Below, piece by piece: positions 7,941-14,400 of a DNA stretch of 30,028 nt. The notes under the pieces were generated by a model. The model was not told the DNA's origin. It saw nothing but the letters and a program-made list of their open reading frames with translations, and ran no database searches. How positions within the stretch are numbered: the stretch's first letter is position 1; every line of letters begins with the position of its first letter. The translations under genes and the position numbers were made by a program. This stretch comes from Alphaproteobacteria bacterium. GTDB lineage: Bacteria > Pseudomonadota > Alphaproteobacteria > GCA-2731375. Where the stretch lies: positions 1 to 30,028 of the forward strand of contig JASLMY010000027.1 of the NCBI GenBank assembly GCA_030746295.1, in the 5' to 3' direction.

Positions 7941-9042
7941 GGAACCTCTCGGTGCTGAGCGCACGCAGCTCTTCCGGCAGGGCGCCCTCGGCGATGTAGC
8001 CGGCGAGAAGATGGCTGTGCGCGGCCGCGGTGGTGACGCCGCTGTGGCCGGTGGCGACGAAGACACCCCTATGGCTATCGCTCTCCTCGTAGATCGGGAA
8101 GCCGTCCGGCGTCATCACGCGAAGCCCGGCCCAGGTCCGCACGATCCTGAGCTTGGCGAGAAAGGGAAAGATCTGGCTGTTGCGCCAGGCGATGTCGCGC
8201 GTCGTCTCGGGCTCGGTCCGGGTATCGAAGCCGATCTCGGCCGCCGAATAGCCCATCATGAAGGTGCCCTCGGCGTTCTGACGCACGCTCAAGGTCAGCG
8301 TCTCCAAGAGCGGCTCGGCCCGCTCGGTGACGATGACTTGGCCGTGCACGGGGCGGACGGGGACGTCGAGGCCGACGAGGGCGCCCAAGGCCTTGTTGCC
8401 GAGGCCGGCGGCGATCACCACCTTTCCGGCCTCGAAGCGGGTCCCCGCCTCTCCGGTGACGGCGTAGCCGCCGCCCGCCAGAGGCTCGATCCCGGTGACC
8501 GTCTGGCCGCTGACGTAGCGCCCGCCCTTGGCCTTCAGACCGGCGTGTAGCGCGCGCAGCAGCAGCAACGAGTTGGCCGCGCCGTCATAGGGGCAGTAGA
8601 CGCCGCCGACCACCTTCGGCCCCAAGCCGGGCAAGAGCTTGCCGAGCCGATCCCGGTCCATGACCTCGAACTCGTAGGGCTGGTTGCCGAGGCCCAGGCG
8701 GACCTGCTCCAGGTTTTGGCTGTGCTCTTCCAGCTCGGCCTCACTCAAGGCGACGGTGACGCCGCCGGGGCGCTCATGCGCGCAGTCGATGCCGGTGAGG
8801 TCGGCGAGCTCGGCCGCGAATTCGGCCCAGAGCTCCGAGGACTGCCGCGTCCAATGAGTGTATTCCGGGCGGCCGAGGCCCTTGCCCTGGACCCAGACCA
8901 GGCCGAAGTTGGCGCGGCTCGCCCGGAAGGCGTCGTCGCCCTGGTCGATCACGGTGACGGCGAGGCCCCGGCGCACGAGCCCCCAGGCGACCGCGGCGCC
9001 GGCGACGCCGCCGCCGACGACGATGGCGTCCGACGGGCTCAC
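7921..9042 (-). CDS. FAD-dependent DAO-fold oxidoreductase (DadA/HcnC-like subunit)
   Basis: This is a 373-residue flavoprotein. An N-terminal FAD motif [16 protein letters not shown] (residues 7-22) is followed by VTVIDQGD. The C-terminal DAO signature reads [16 protein letters not shown] and [16 protein letters not shown]. The fold is that of glycine/D-amino-acid oxidases, sarcosine oxidase beta and the catalytic subunit of HcnABC or D-hydroxyproline dehydrogenases, so it probably oxidises an amine or imino acid. The GTG at 9040-9042 is preferred because it overlaps the thyX stop as GTGA and places the FAD motif at residue 7. The open frame continues upstream through thyX, but only as a shadow. 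It is the second gene of the thyX-led cluster. Confidence 0.87.
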   Translation of the reverse strand: MSPSDAIVVGGGVAGAAVAWGLVRRGLAVTVIDQGDDAFRASRANFGLVWVQGKGLGRPEYTHWTRQSSELWAEFAAELADLTGIDCAHERPGGVTVALSEAELEEHSQNLEQVRLGLGNQPYEFEVMDRDRLGKLLPGLGPKVVGGVYCPYDGAANSLLLLRALHAGLKAKGGRYVSGQTVTGIEPLAGGGYAVTGEAGTRFEAGKVVIAAGLGNKALGALVGLDVPVRPVHGQVIVTERAEPLLETLTLSVRQNAEGTFMMGYSAAEIGFDTRTEPETTRDIAWRNSQIFPFLAKLRIVRTWAGLRVMTPDGFPIYEESDSHRGVFVATGHSGVTTAAAHSHLLAGYIAEGALPEELRALSTERFHVPASG

Positions 9043-9986
9043 GGGTCCTCGCCGTCGCCCGCCAGCAGAGCTTCCAGCTCGCGCCATTCGCGCGGACTGA
9101 GGCCGCTGTCGGCTTGGCTCACATCCTCGCCTGCCAGCCGCCGGCGGACCACCTCGAGGCCGGCGCGCGAGAGCCTGGCGCCGCCCATGACGTAGTCCTC
9201 GAAGGCCGCCGCCGTCAGCGGCACCCAGCGGCGCACGGTCTCCAGCATGGCCTCGGCGTAGACCCGGATCTCGTATTGGGAGTGCGGGTCGGCGCGCAGG
9301 CTCAGGAAGTGCATCAGGTTGTGGAGATCGGTCTTCCAGTACCACTGGGTATAGATGTTCAAGGGCAGGTTCATCCGCGCCAGCTCGCGCGCCAGGCCGT
9401 CGCGGGCCGGGTCCATCACGTTGCCCTCGTCGTCGGCGTTCAGCATCTCTTGGTAGCCCGCGTAGGCGCGGGCCGAATCCTCGCGCAGGATGTCGAGCAC
9501 CCGCTGGGCCTCGGCGCCGGCCAGGACCTGGCCGCGGCCCTGGCGGTTGGCGGCCGATTGGGCCGCGAGCTGCGCCTCGGCGGGGATGTAGAACTCGCGG
9601 TCGAGCACCGAATAGCGGGCCGAGTATTCGTTGACGTTGGCGGTGCGGTGGCGAATCCACTGCCGGGCGACGAAGATCGGCAGCTTGACGTGATACTTGA
9701 TCTCGCACATCTCGAAGGGCGTGGTGTGGCGATGGCGCATCAGGTAGCGGATCAGGCCCGCGTCCTCGCGCACCTTGCGGGTGCCACGGCCGTAGGAGAC
9801 CCGGGCTGCCTGCACCACGGCGCCATCGTCGCCCATGTAGTCGACGACCCGCACGAAGCCATGGTCGAGGACGGGAAACGGCTCGTAGAGAACCTCCTCC
9901 AGCGCCGGCGCCACCACCCGGCGCGTGGGCTGGCTCGCCGCCCGCTCGGCCTCGATCTCGGCCGCTTGCGCCTCGGTGATCCGCAT
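9039..9986 (-). CDS. thyX: FAD-dependent thymidylate synthase
   Basis: ThyX makes dTMP from dUMP using methylene-tetrahydrofolate as carbon donor and NADPH through FAD. The 315-residue protein shows the ThyX motif RHRx7S as [11 protein letters not shown] (Arg112-Ser122), together with [21 protein letters not shown] and a C-terminal [15 protein letters not shown] segment. The ATG at 9984-9986 is preceded by a purine-rich GAGAGGAGAGAG ribosome-binding site. Its stop overlaps the GTG of the DAO-fold flavoprotein by 4 nt, so it is the first gene of a four-gene minus-strand operon. It is divergent from ssrA. No thyA is visible in the window. Confidence 0.96.
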   Translation of the reverse strand: MRITEAQAAEIEAERAASQPTRRVVAPALEEVLYEPFPVLDHGFVRVVDYMGDDGAVVQAARVSYGRGTRKVREDAGLIRYLMRHRHTTPFEMCEIKYHVKLPIFVARQWIRHRTANVNEYSARYSVLDREFYIPAEAQLAAQSAANRQGRGQVLAGAEAQRVLDILREDSARAYAGYQEMLNADDEGNVMDPARDGLARELARMNLPLNIYTQWYWKTDLHNLMHFLSLRADPHSQYEIRVYAEAMLETVRRWVPLTAAAFEDYVMGGARLSRAGLEVVRRRLAGEDVSQADSGLSPREWRELEALLAGDGEDP

Positions 9987-10344
9987 GTCTCTCTCTCCTC
10001 TCGCCTGTCGGCGTGCCCGGAGTCTAGCGGCTCGCCCGAGCGCCCACCAGAGTCGCCGGGCAGCGGCGGCGAGACGGGCGGCAGGGACCACCACCCCTTT
10101 CGAAAAGGCCCCGGAATGCTTATATTTAGCTTGTCGGCTTCGGCCGTCTACGGCGCTAAACGGGCTTATGGAATAAGCGTTGCGGACCCGGGGGCAGTAC
10201 CCGGCGCCTCCACCACAAGCGCAAAGCACCGAATCGGGCTGGATTCGGGCGCTTCTGATGGGGGCGAAACAGGATCGACGCGCGTGGTAAAGGTAAGGTC
10301 GGCGCTCGGCATGGTACCACCGTTATCGGGCCAAAAGCACAAGT

Positions 10345-10377
10345 GCCAATGACAATGAAATGGCGCTCGCTGCCTAA
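10345..10377 (+). other. tmRNA tag reading frame (ANDNEMALAA-stop)
   Basis: The codons from GCC at 10345 read Ala-Asn-Asp-Asn-Glu-Met-Ala-Leu-Ala-Ala, then TAA. With the alanine carried by the charged tmRNA the tag would be AANDNEMALAA. The AND(N) start and the ALAA end match known ssrA tags; the terminal Leu-Ala-Ala is the ClpX recognition signal. The frame is also open from a GCC at 10330, giving a 15-codon version beginning AKSTS. The resume codon at 10345 is preferred because tags normally begin A-N-D. Confidence 0.85.
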
Positions 10378-10434
10378 TCTAGCCAGGTAAGCGCGGCTCG
10401 GGGGGCGCCGGGCAACAGAAGCTCCCCACCGGCC

Positions 10435-10456
10435 GTCGGTCCCTTCGGGGGCCGGC
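10435..10456 (+). terminator. UUCG-capped hairpin at the end of ssrA
   Basis: GTCGGTCCC (10435-10443) pairs with GGGGCCGGC (10448-10456) over 9 bp, including G:U pairs, around a TTCG loop. No T-run follows, so it may be a Rho-type or processing structure, or the last helix of the tmRNA coding piece, rather than a classical intrinsic terminator. Confidence 0.4.
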
Positions 10457-10501
10457 GGCCACTTTCGTCGGCGGCCACTTCCGTCGACGGCCGATTCGTT
10501 G
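10454..10501 (+). repeat. Three 16-nt tandem units between ssrA and sspB
   Basis: GGCGGCCACTTTCGTC (10454-10469) and GGCGGCCACTTCCGTC (10470-10485) differ at one base. A third, decayed unit GACGGCCGATTCGTTG (10486-10501) follows directly. The array sits upstream of sspB and partly overlaps the closing arm of the ssrA hairpin. Function is unknown; it may be simple slippage. Confidence 0.6.
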
Positions 10502-10556
10502 TAGCAAGAGCCGAAAGTCGACCCGGTAGCATGATTTGCGAGGCCTGGTGGCGCGA

Positions 10557-11063
10557 ATGGCCAAGGATCTGATGGACTACAACAGCCTGGTCGAGGATGC
10601 CCTCAAGGGCGTCGTGCGCCAGGCGCTGGAACGGGTGGCCGCCGAGGGCCTGCCGGGTCAGCACCACTTCTACCTCGCCTTTCGTACCGACGATCCCGCG
10701 ACCGAGATCTCAGACGCGCTGAGGGCGCAGTACCCGGAAGAGATGACGATCGTCCTGCAGCACCAGTACTGGGGCCTGGCGGTGGGCGTGGACGGCTTCG
10801 AGGTGACGCTGACCTTCAACAAGGTGCCCGAGCGGCTGGTGGTCCCGTTTCGGGCGCTGACCCGCTTCGACGACCCCAGCGTGCCCTTCCGCCTGCACTT
10901 CCAGAGCAGTACCGCCGGGGCCGCCGCCGAGCCACCGCCGCCGGCCCGCCTGGAGGACCTGGAGCCGCCCGCCGCCGAGCCGGCACCCGAGGCGGGCGGC
11001 GGGGACGGCGGCGAGGAGGACGGCGACAACGTCGTCCCCCTCGACCAGTTCCGCAAGAAGTAG
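10557..11063 (+). CDS. sspB: SspB-family ClpXP adaptor (alphaproteobacterial type)
   Basis: SspB binds ssrA-tagged proteins and hands them to ClpXP. The 168-residue protein has the family start (MAKDLMDYNSLVEDALKGVV), the HHFYLAFRT strand, the core PEEMTIVLQHQYWGLAVGVD (about 60-79) and FNKVPERLVVPFRALTRFDDP. A long acidic/Pro-rich linker (about 120-155) leads to a short basic C-terminal tail, DNVVPLDQFRKK, in the position of the ClpX-binding peptide. The ATG at 10557 is preferred over an upstream in-frame TTG (10536) because homologues start with this sequence. It lies about 100 bp downstream of ssrA on the same strand. A strong hairpin follows the stop. Confidence 0.92.
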   Translation: MAKDLMDYNSLVEDALKGVVRQALERVAAEGLPGQHHFYLAFRTDDPATEISDALRAQYPEEMTIVLQHQYWGLAVGVDGFEVTLTFNKVPERLVVPFRALTRFDDPSVPFRLHFQSSTAGAAAEPPPPARLEDLEPPAAEPAPEAGGGDGGEEDGDNVVPLDQFRKK

Positions 11064-11064
11064 C

Positions 11065-11109
11065 CTTCCCCGTATGCAAGCGCGGCCGGGGCGTCCCGCC
11101 CCGGGGAAG
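11065..11109 (+). terminator. Hairpin downstream of sspB
   Basis: CCGGGGCG (11086-11093) and CGCCCCGG (11097-11104) form a perfect 8-bp stem with a TCC loop. CTTCCCC (11065-11071) and GGGGAAG (11103-11109) offer an alternative longer pairing. No clean T-tract follows, so efficiency as an intrinsic terminator is uncertain, but its place between sspB and the next gene fits. Confidence 0.5.
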
Positions 11110-11170
11110 CGTGCTATGGTGCCCGGCTTTTTGGCTTTAGGCCCGCTTACCCCAGAGAGGAGTTGCCCCC

Positions 11171-11911
11171 GTGTCGTCCGACGCCGTCACCTATGAATCG
11201 CAAGACAACATCGCCATCATCACCATCAACCGCCCCGACAAGATGAACGCCTTCAACCCGGCCGTCGGCGAGGGCTTCAAGGCCGCTTGGCAGCGCCTGA
11301 ACGAAAGCGACGACCGGGTCGGCATCATCACTGGCGCCGGCGACCGGGCCTTTTCGGCCGGCGCCGACATCGGCGACCCGGCCGAGAACTGGTCCTTCAT
11401 GCCGGGCGTCGGCGTCACCATGGAGAAGCCGCTGATCGCCGCCGTCAATGGCTGGTGCATCGGCATCGCGGTGGTGCTGGTGCAGTTCTGCGACCTCTGT
11501 GTCATGGCCGAGGACGCCAAGCTCTCCTATCCCGAGGCCCAGCTCGGTTTCTGCGGCGGCCTGATCGCCTCGATCGTGGCCCGCATTCCGCACAAGCTGG
11601 CGATGGAGATGATCCTGGTCGGCGAGGAGATGACGGCAGAGCGCGCCTACGAGATCGGCTTCGTCAACAAGGTGGTGCCACGCGACGAGCTGATGCAAGC
11701 GACGATGGGCTATGCCGGCCGCCTCGCCGACAACGCGCCGTTGGTGATGGCGCTGATCAAGAACTTCACCGGCCAGGTCATTCCCAAGGGCCCGGCCGAG
11801 CTTTCTGGCATCGTCCGCACCGACCTCGACTTCCTGGCCGCCAGCGCCGACCAGGCCGAGGGCCGCGTCGCCTTCCGCGACAAGCGCAAGCCCATATTCA
11901 CCGGCCGGTGA
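11171..11911 (+). CDS. Enoyl-CoA hydratase/isomerase family protein
   Basis: A crotonase-fold enzyme of 246 residues that would hydrate, isomerise or otherwise convert acyl-CoA thioesters in the cytoplasm. The oxyanion-hole segments are AFSAGADI (about 60-67) and the region around GWCIGIAVVL. Both glutamates expected in true enoyl-CoA hydratases are in place: Glu122 in SYPEAQLG and Glu146 in KLAMEMILVG. The GTG at 11171 follows GAGAGGAG at a good distance. No thiolase or acyl-CoA dehydrogenase is adjacent, so the pathway is open. It is convergent with the flavin reductase gene, 4 bp apart. Confidence 0.9.
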   Translation: MSSDAVTYESQDNIAIITINRPDKMNAFNPAVGEGFKAAWQRLNESDDRVGIITGAGDRAFSAGADIGDPAENWSFMPGVGVTMEKPLIAAVNGWCIGIAVVLVQFCDLCVMAEDAKLSYPEAQLGFCGGLIASIVARIPHKLAMEMILVGEEMTAERAYEIGFVNKVVPRDELMQATMGYAGRLADNAPLVMALIKNFTGQVIPKGPAELSGIVRTDLDFLAASADQAEGRVAFRDKRKPIFTGR

Positions 11912-11915
11912 GAGG

Positions 11916-12533
11916 TCAGTCCGGCCGTTCCATCGTGAAGAAGTCCTCGACGACGGCGTAGTCCATGTAGCCGAGGCGGGCGACCGGCTTCAGCTTGCGC
12001 ACGTCGACCAGGCCGTCGACCACCAGCTCGTCGGCGACGTGCAGCGCGACGACCTCGCCGATCACCATGGCGTGGCGGGCGCCGTGCGTCGAGGGCAAGT
12101 CCACGGTCTGGACGTAGCGGCATTCGAAATGGGCCGGGCTCTCGGCGACCCGCGGCGGCTTGACCTTGACCGAGGCGGCGGCCGTGAGGCCGACCTTGGC
12201 CATCTCGTCGACGCTGCGGGGCAGGTTTTCCGAGGTCAGGTTCATCACCTCGCGCAGCTCCCAGGTGACAAGATTGCAGACGAACTCGCCGGTCTCCTCG
12301 ACGTTTCGCAGGCTGTCCTTGGCGCCGCCCTCCTTGTGCGCCCCGTTGACGCAGTACATGACGCAAGGCGGGGCGTCGCAGACGGCGTTGAAATAGCTGT
12401 AGGGGGCGAGGTTCAGGACGCCCTCGGCGCTCATCGTCGTCACCCAACCGATCGGCCGCGGCACCACCAGGGCCTTGAAGGGGCTGTGCTTCAACGGCGG
12501 CGGGCGCATGCCCTCGTCGACATCGATATACAT
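11916..12533 (-). CDS. Flavin reductase family protein (DIM6/NTAB-like)
   Basis: This 205-residue protein has the FMN-binding split-barrel pattern of the flavin-reductase-like family: PRPIGWVTTMSAEGVLNLAPYSYFNAVCDAPP (about 26-57; two overlapping blocks), then TGEFVCNLVT and a later FECRYVQTV and HAMVIGEVV. Members reduce free FMN with NAD(P)H for partner monooxygenases or act as FMN-binding enzymes. The ATG at 12531-12533 is chosen because the family pattern begins within 20 residues; the open frame further upstream crosses the large palindrome and is unlikely to be translated. No partner monooxygenase is adjacent. Confidence 0.85.
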   Translation of the reverse strand: MYIDVDEGMRPPPLKHSPFKALVVPRPIGWVTTMSAEGVLNLAPYSYFNAVCDAPPCVMYCVNGAHKEGGAKDSLRNVEETGEFVCNLVTWELREVMNLTSENLPRSVDEMAKVGLTAAASVKVKPPRVAESPAHFECRYVQTVDLPSTHGARHAMVIGEVVALHVADELVVDGLVDVRKLKPVARLGYMDYAVVEDFFTMERPD

Positions 12534-12572
12534 CAAATACGGCCTCTCAGATTGACGTGAGTTGCGCTCGGC

Positions 12573-12644
12573 CCGTCCCGCTCCCCCTCCCAACCGCCCA
12601 TGAGGATACCATATACCGGGCGGTCGGGAGGGGGAGCGGAACGG
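12573..12644. repeat. Large imperfect palindrome upstream of the flavin reductase gene
   Basis: CCGCTCCCCCTCCCAACCGCCC at 12578-12599 is the reverse complement of 12618-12639 with one mismatch in 22. A further 4-bp pairing (CCGT/ACGG) follows beyond a single mismatch, giving an arm of about 26 bp. The loop (12600-12617) is AT-rich and contains CCATATACC. It lies between the SDR terminator and the flavin reductase start, so it would be in the leader of the latter. Function is unknown. Confidence 0.75.
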
Positions 12645-12671
12645 CAAAGAAACCGCCCGCAAGGGCGATTG
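12645..12671 (-). terminator. Rho-independent terminator of the SDR gene
   Basis: Read on the minus strand just after the SDR stop codon, CGCCC-TTGC-GGGCG forms a 5-bp GC stem (12654-12667) followed by GTTTCTTTG. This is the usual stem plus T-rich tail. Confidence 0.7.
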
Positions 12672-12674
12672 AAA

Positions 12675-13589
12675 TCAGATCGGATCCCAGCTGTAGTACT
12701 CGTTGGTGCCGTCGAGCGGCAAGAGGTCGGCGCGCAAGGCCGGCTCCAGCATCTCCGCCAGGTCGCTCGGCCGCCAGCCGTCGCTCTTGTGCAGCGTGCG
12801 GATCGGGCGCGGCTGGCTCATCAGGTAGATCTCGTTGGCGCGGACCCCGAAGACCTGGCCCGAGACGGCGGCCGCCGCGTCGCTCGTCAGATAGGTCACC
12901 ATCGGCGCGATATGGGCCGGCGTCGCCCGCTCGCGGAACTTACGGAAGGCCTCGGCCATCTCCTCGCTCTGCACCGGGATCGATTCGATCATCCGGGTCC
13001 AGGCGAAGGGGGCGATGATGTTGGAGCGGATATTGTAGCGCGCGCCTTCCAGCGCGATGACGCGGGAGAGCCCGACGATGCCCATCTTCGCCGCCGCATA
13101 GTTGGCCTGGCCGAAGTTGCCGTTCAGGCCCGAGGTCGAGGTAAAGTGGACGAAGGCGCCCGAGGCCTGCTCGCGCATCAACGGCATCGCCGCGTGGCTG
13201 ACGTAGAAGGTGCCGTTCAGGTGTACGTCGATGACGGCCTGCCATTCCTCGTGCGTCATCTTGTGGAACATGGCGTCGCGCAGGATACCGGCGATGTTCA
13301 CCACCGCGTCGATCCGGCCGAAGCCGTCGACCGCGGCCTGGACCATGGCCGCCGCACCGTCCGGGTCGCTGACGCTGTCGGTGCTGGCCAGCGCCTCGCC
13401 GCCGGCCGCCTCGATCTCGGCCGCCACCGCCTCGGCCGGGCCCTTGTCCTCGCCGTCGCCCTCGGTGCTGACGCCGAGATCGGCGACCACCACCTTGGCG
13501 CCTTCGCTCGCCAGCGACAGCGCCACCTCGCGGCCGATGCCGCGGCCGCCACCCGTGACCAGCGCAACCTTGCCGTCCATGATACCCAT
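12675..13589 (-). CDS. Short-chain dehydrogenase/reductase (MFE-2-like 3-hydroxyacyl-CoA dehydrogenase type)
   Basis: The 304-residue NAD(P)-dependent enzyme has the cofactor motif TGGGRGIG (residues 12-19), the NxAG motif as NIAG (98-101) and the catalytic set Ser151, Tyr164 and Lys168 (YAAAK). The stretch NIAGILRDAMFHKMTHEEW and the extended tail after about residue 250 resemble the SDR domain of multifunctional enzyme type 2, which oxidises (R)-3-hydroxyacyl-CoA. That specificity is inference. The ATG at 13587-13589 has GGAGAGG upstream; MDGKV three codons later is an alternative. A terminator follows the stop. The 283-bp spacer to the divergent GNAT gene holds a GCACCG/CGGTGC hairpin (13635-13657) but nothing else I can name. 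Confidence 0.88.
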   Translation of the reverse strand: MGIMDGKVALVTGGGRGIGREVALSLASEGAKVVVADLGVSTEGDGEDKGPAEAVAAEIEAAGGEALASTDSVSDPDGAAAMVQAAVDGFGRIDAVVNIAGILRDAMFHKMTHEEWQAVIDVHLNGTFYVSHAAMPLMREQASGAFVHFTSTSGLNGNFGQANYAAAKMGIVGLSRVIALEGARYNIRSNIIAPFAWTRMIESIPVQSEEMAEAFRKFRERATPAHIAPMVTYLTSDAAAAVSGQVFGVRANEIYLMSQPRPIRTLHKSDGWRPSDLAEMLEPALRADLLPLDGTNEYYSWDPI

Positions 13590-13872
13590 GGGGCCTCTCC
13601 TTCTAAATTGCGTGCGCATCGAGGCTAATCGCTGGCACCGCCGGCGTCCACCGGTGCGCTGGCATCGTTGCGGGAGAGATGCTATAGGGGCGCCGTCTGG
13701 AGCGCGGGAGCAGGCGATACGATGCCGATAAGCCACCACAACCGACGACGATCGAGCCGACGCTGCGGCACTGCCGCGGCGAGCGCCGCCCCACGCGCCT
13801 GAGCCAAGACCTCGGACCGGCGGGACGGCGAACGACGCCACGCTTCCCGCTCATGCTTCGAGGCTTCCTTCC

Positions 13873-14388
13873 ATGTTCGATATCCTGCCCGAGGGCCCGG
13901 CCGACGGGCCCGCCATCGACTTCCTACTCGACCAGGCCTTCGGCCCGCACCGGCGGCAGAAGACCGTCGATCGTCTGCGGCGCGGCGGCACCCCGCTGGC
14001 CGAGCTCTCAATCGTCGCCCGAGCAGGCGATAGGCTCGCCGGCAGCGTGCGCTTCTGGGCGGTGGAAATAGGCACCGATGCCGCAACTCCCGCACTGTTG
14101 CTGGGTCCACTGGCAGTGATGCCCGAGTGCCAGGGCCAAGGCATCGGCAGCACCCTGGTCGACCATGGCCTGGTCCGGGCCCGAGCGCACGGCCATCGCG
14201 CGGTGCTACTGGTCGGCAACCCGGACTATTACGGCGGCTTCGGCTTCCGCGCCGACGCGGCCCGAGGCCTGACGCTTCCTGGGCCGATCGAGGCGGCACG
14301 GTTCCTGGCCCTGGAGCTTGTCCCCGGCGCGCTCGCTGGCGTCCGCGGCCCGGTCCGCCAGCCCCGGAGGTGGCTTCGCGCCGCTTGA
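13873..14388 (+). CDS. GNAT-family N-acetyltransferase (YhbS-like)
   Basis: This 171-residue protein has the acetyl-CoA-binding motif A of the GNAT fold: LLGPLAVMPECQGQGIG, with the Q/RxxGxG pattern at Gln87-Gly92. It is followed by VLLVGNPDYYGGFGF, the segment that marks the YhbS-like subgroup. The acceptor substrate is unknown. The ATG at 13873 gives the expected first strand (FDILPEGPADGPAI). The Shine-Dalgarno is poor. The gene is convergent with the vWA/GATase-like gene, with 12 bp between the stops. Confidence 0.87.
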   Translation: MFDILPEGPADGPAIDFLLDQAFGPHRRQKTVDRLRRGGTPLAELSIVARAGDRLAGSVRFWAVEIGTDAATPALLLGPLAVMPECQGQGIGSTLVDHGLVRARAHGHRAVLLVGNPDYYGGFGFRADAARGLTLPGPIEAARFLALELVPGALAGVRGPVRQPRRWLRAA

Positions 14389-14400
14389 GGGTTGAGTCGC

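Larger units (their letters stand above)
10134..10456 (+). ncRNA. ssrA: Transfer-messenger RNA, circularly permuted two-piece alphaproteobacterial form
   Basis: The RNA rescues stalled ribosomes and tags the nascent protein for proteolysis. Gene order is permuted. The acceptor piece comes first and ends at 10215 with an encoded CCA (CGCCTCC-ACCA). A 44-nt spacer (10216-10259) folds into a hairpin (AAGCGC/GCGCTT and CGAATC/GATTCG). The coding piece then starts at 10260 with GGGGGCG-AAACAGGATCGACG. The 5' GGGGGCG pairs with CGCCTCC over 7 bp with one G:U, rebuilding the tRNA-like acceptor stem. The T-arm stem is CCGGG/CCCGG (about 10187-10203). Other hairpins are CGGC-TTCG-GCCG (10135-10146) and GCTTAT/ATAAGC (10164-10178). 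The tag frame ends at 10377, followed by a GGGGGGC/GCTCCCC helix. The 5' and 3' limits are estimates. A TATATT at 10121 could be the -10 box. Confidence 0.93.

Noticed and set aside
9043..9708. Fusion of the DAO-fold flavoprotein with an N-terminal domain
   Set aside because: The frame is open but lies wholly within thyX in another frame, and the FAD motif starts at residue 7 when the GTG at 9042 is used.
10330..10344. Resume codon of the tmRNA at GCC 10330
   Set aside because: It would give a tag beginning AKSTS; known tags start A-N-D, which fits GCC at 10345. Kept only as an alternative.
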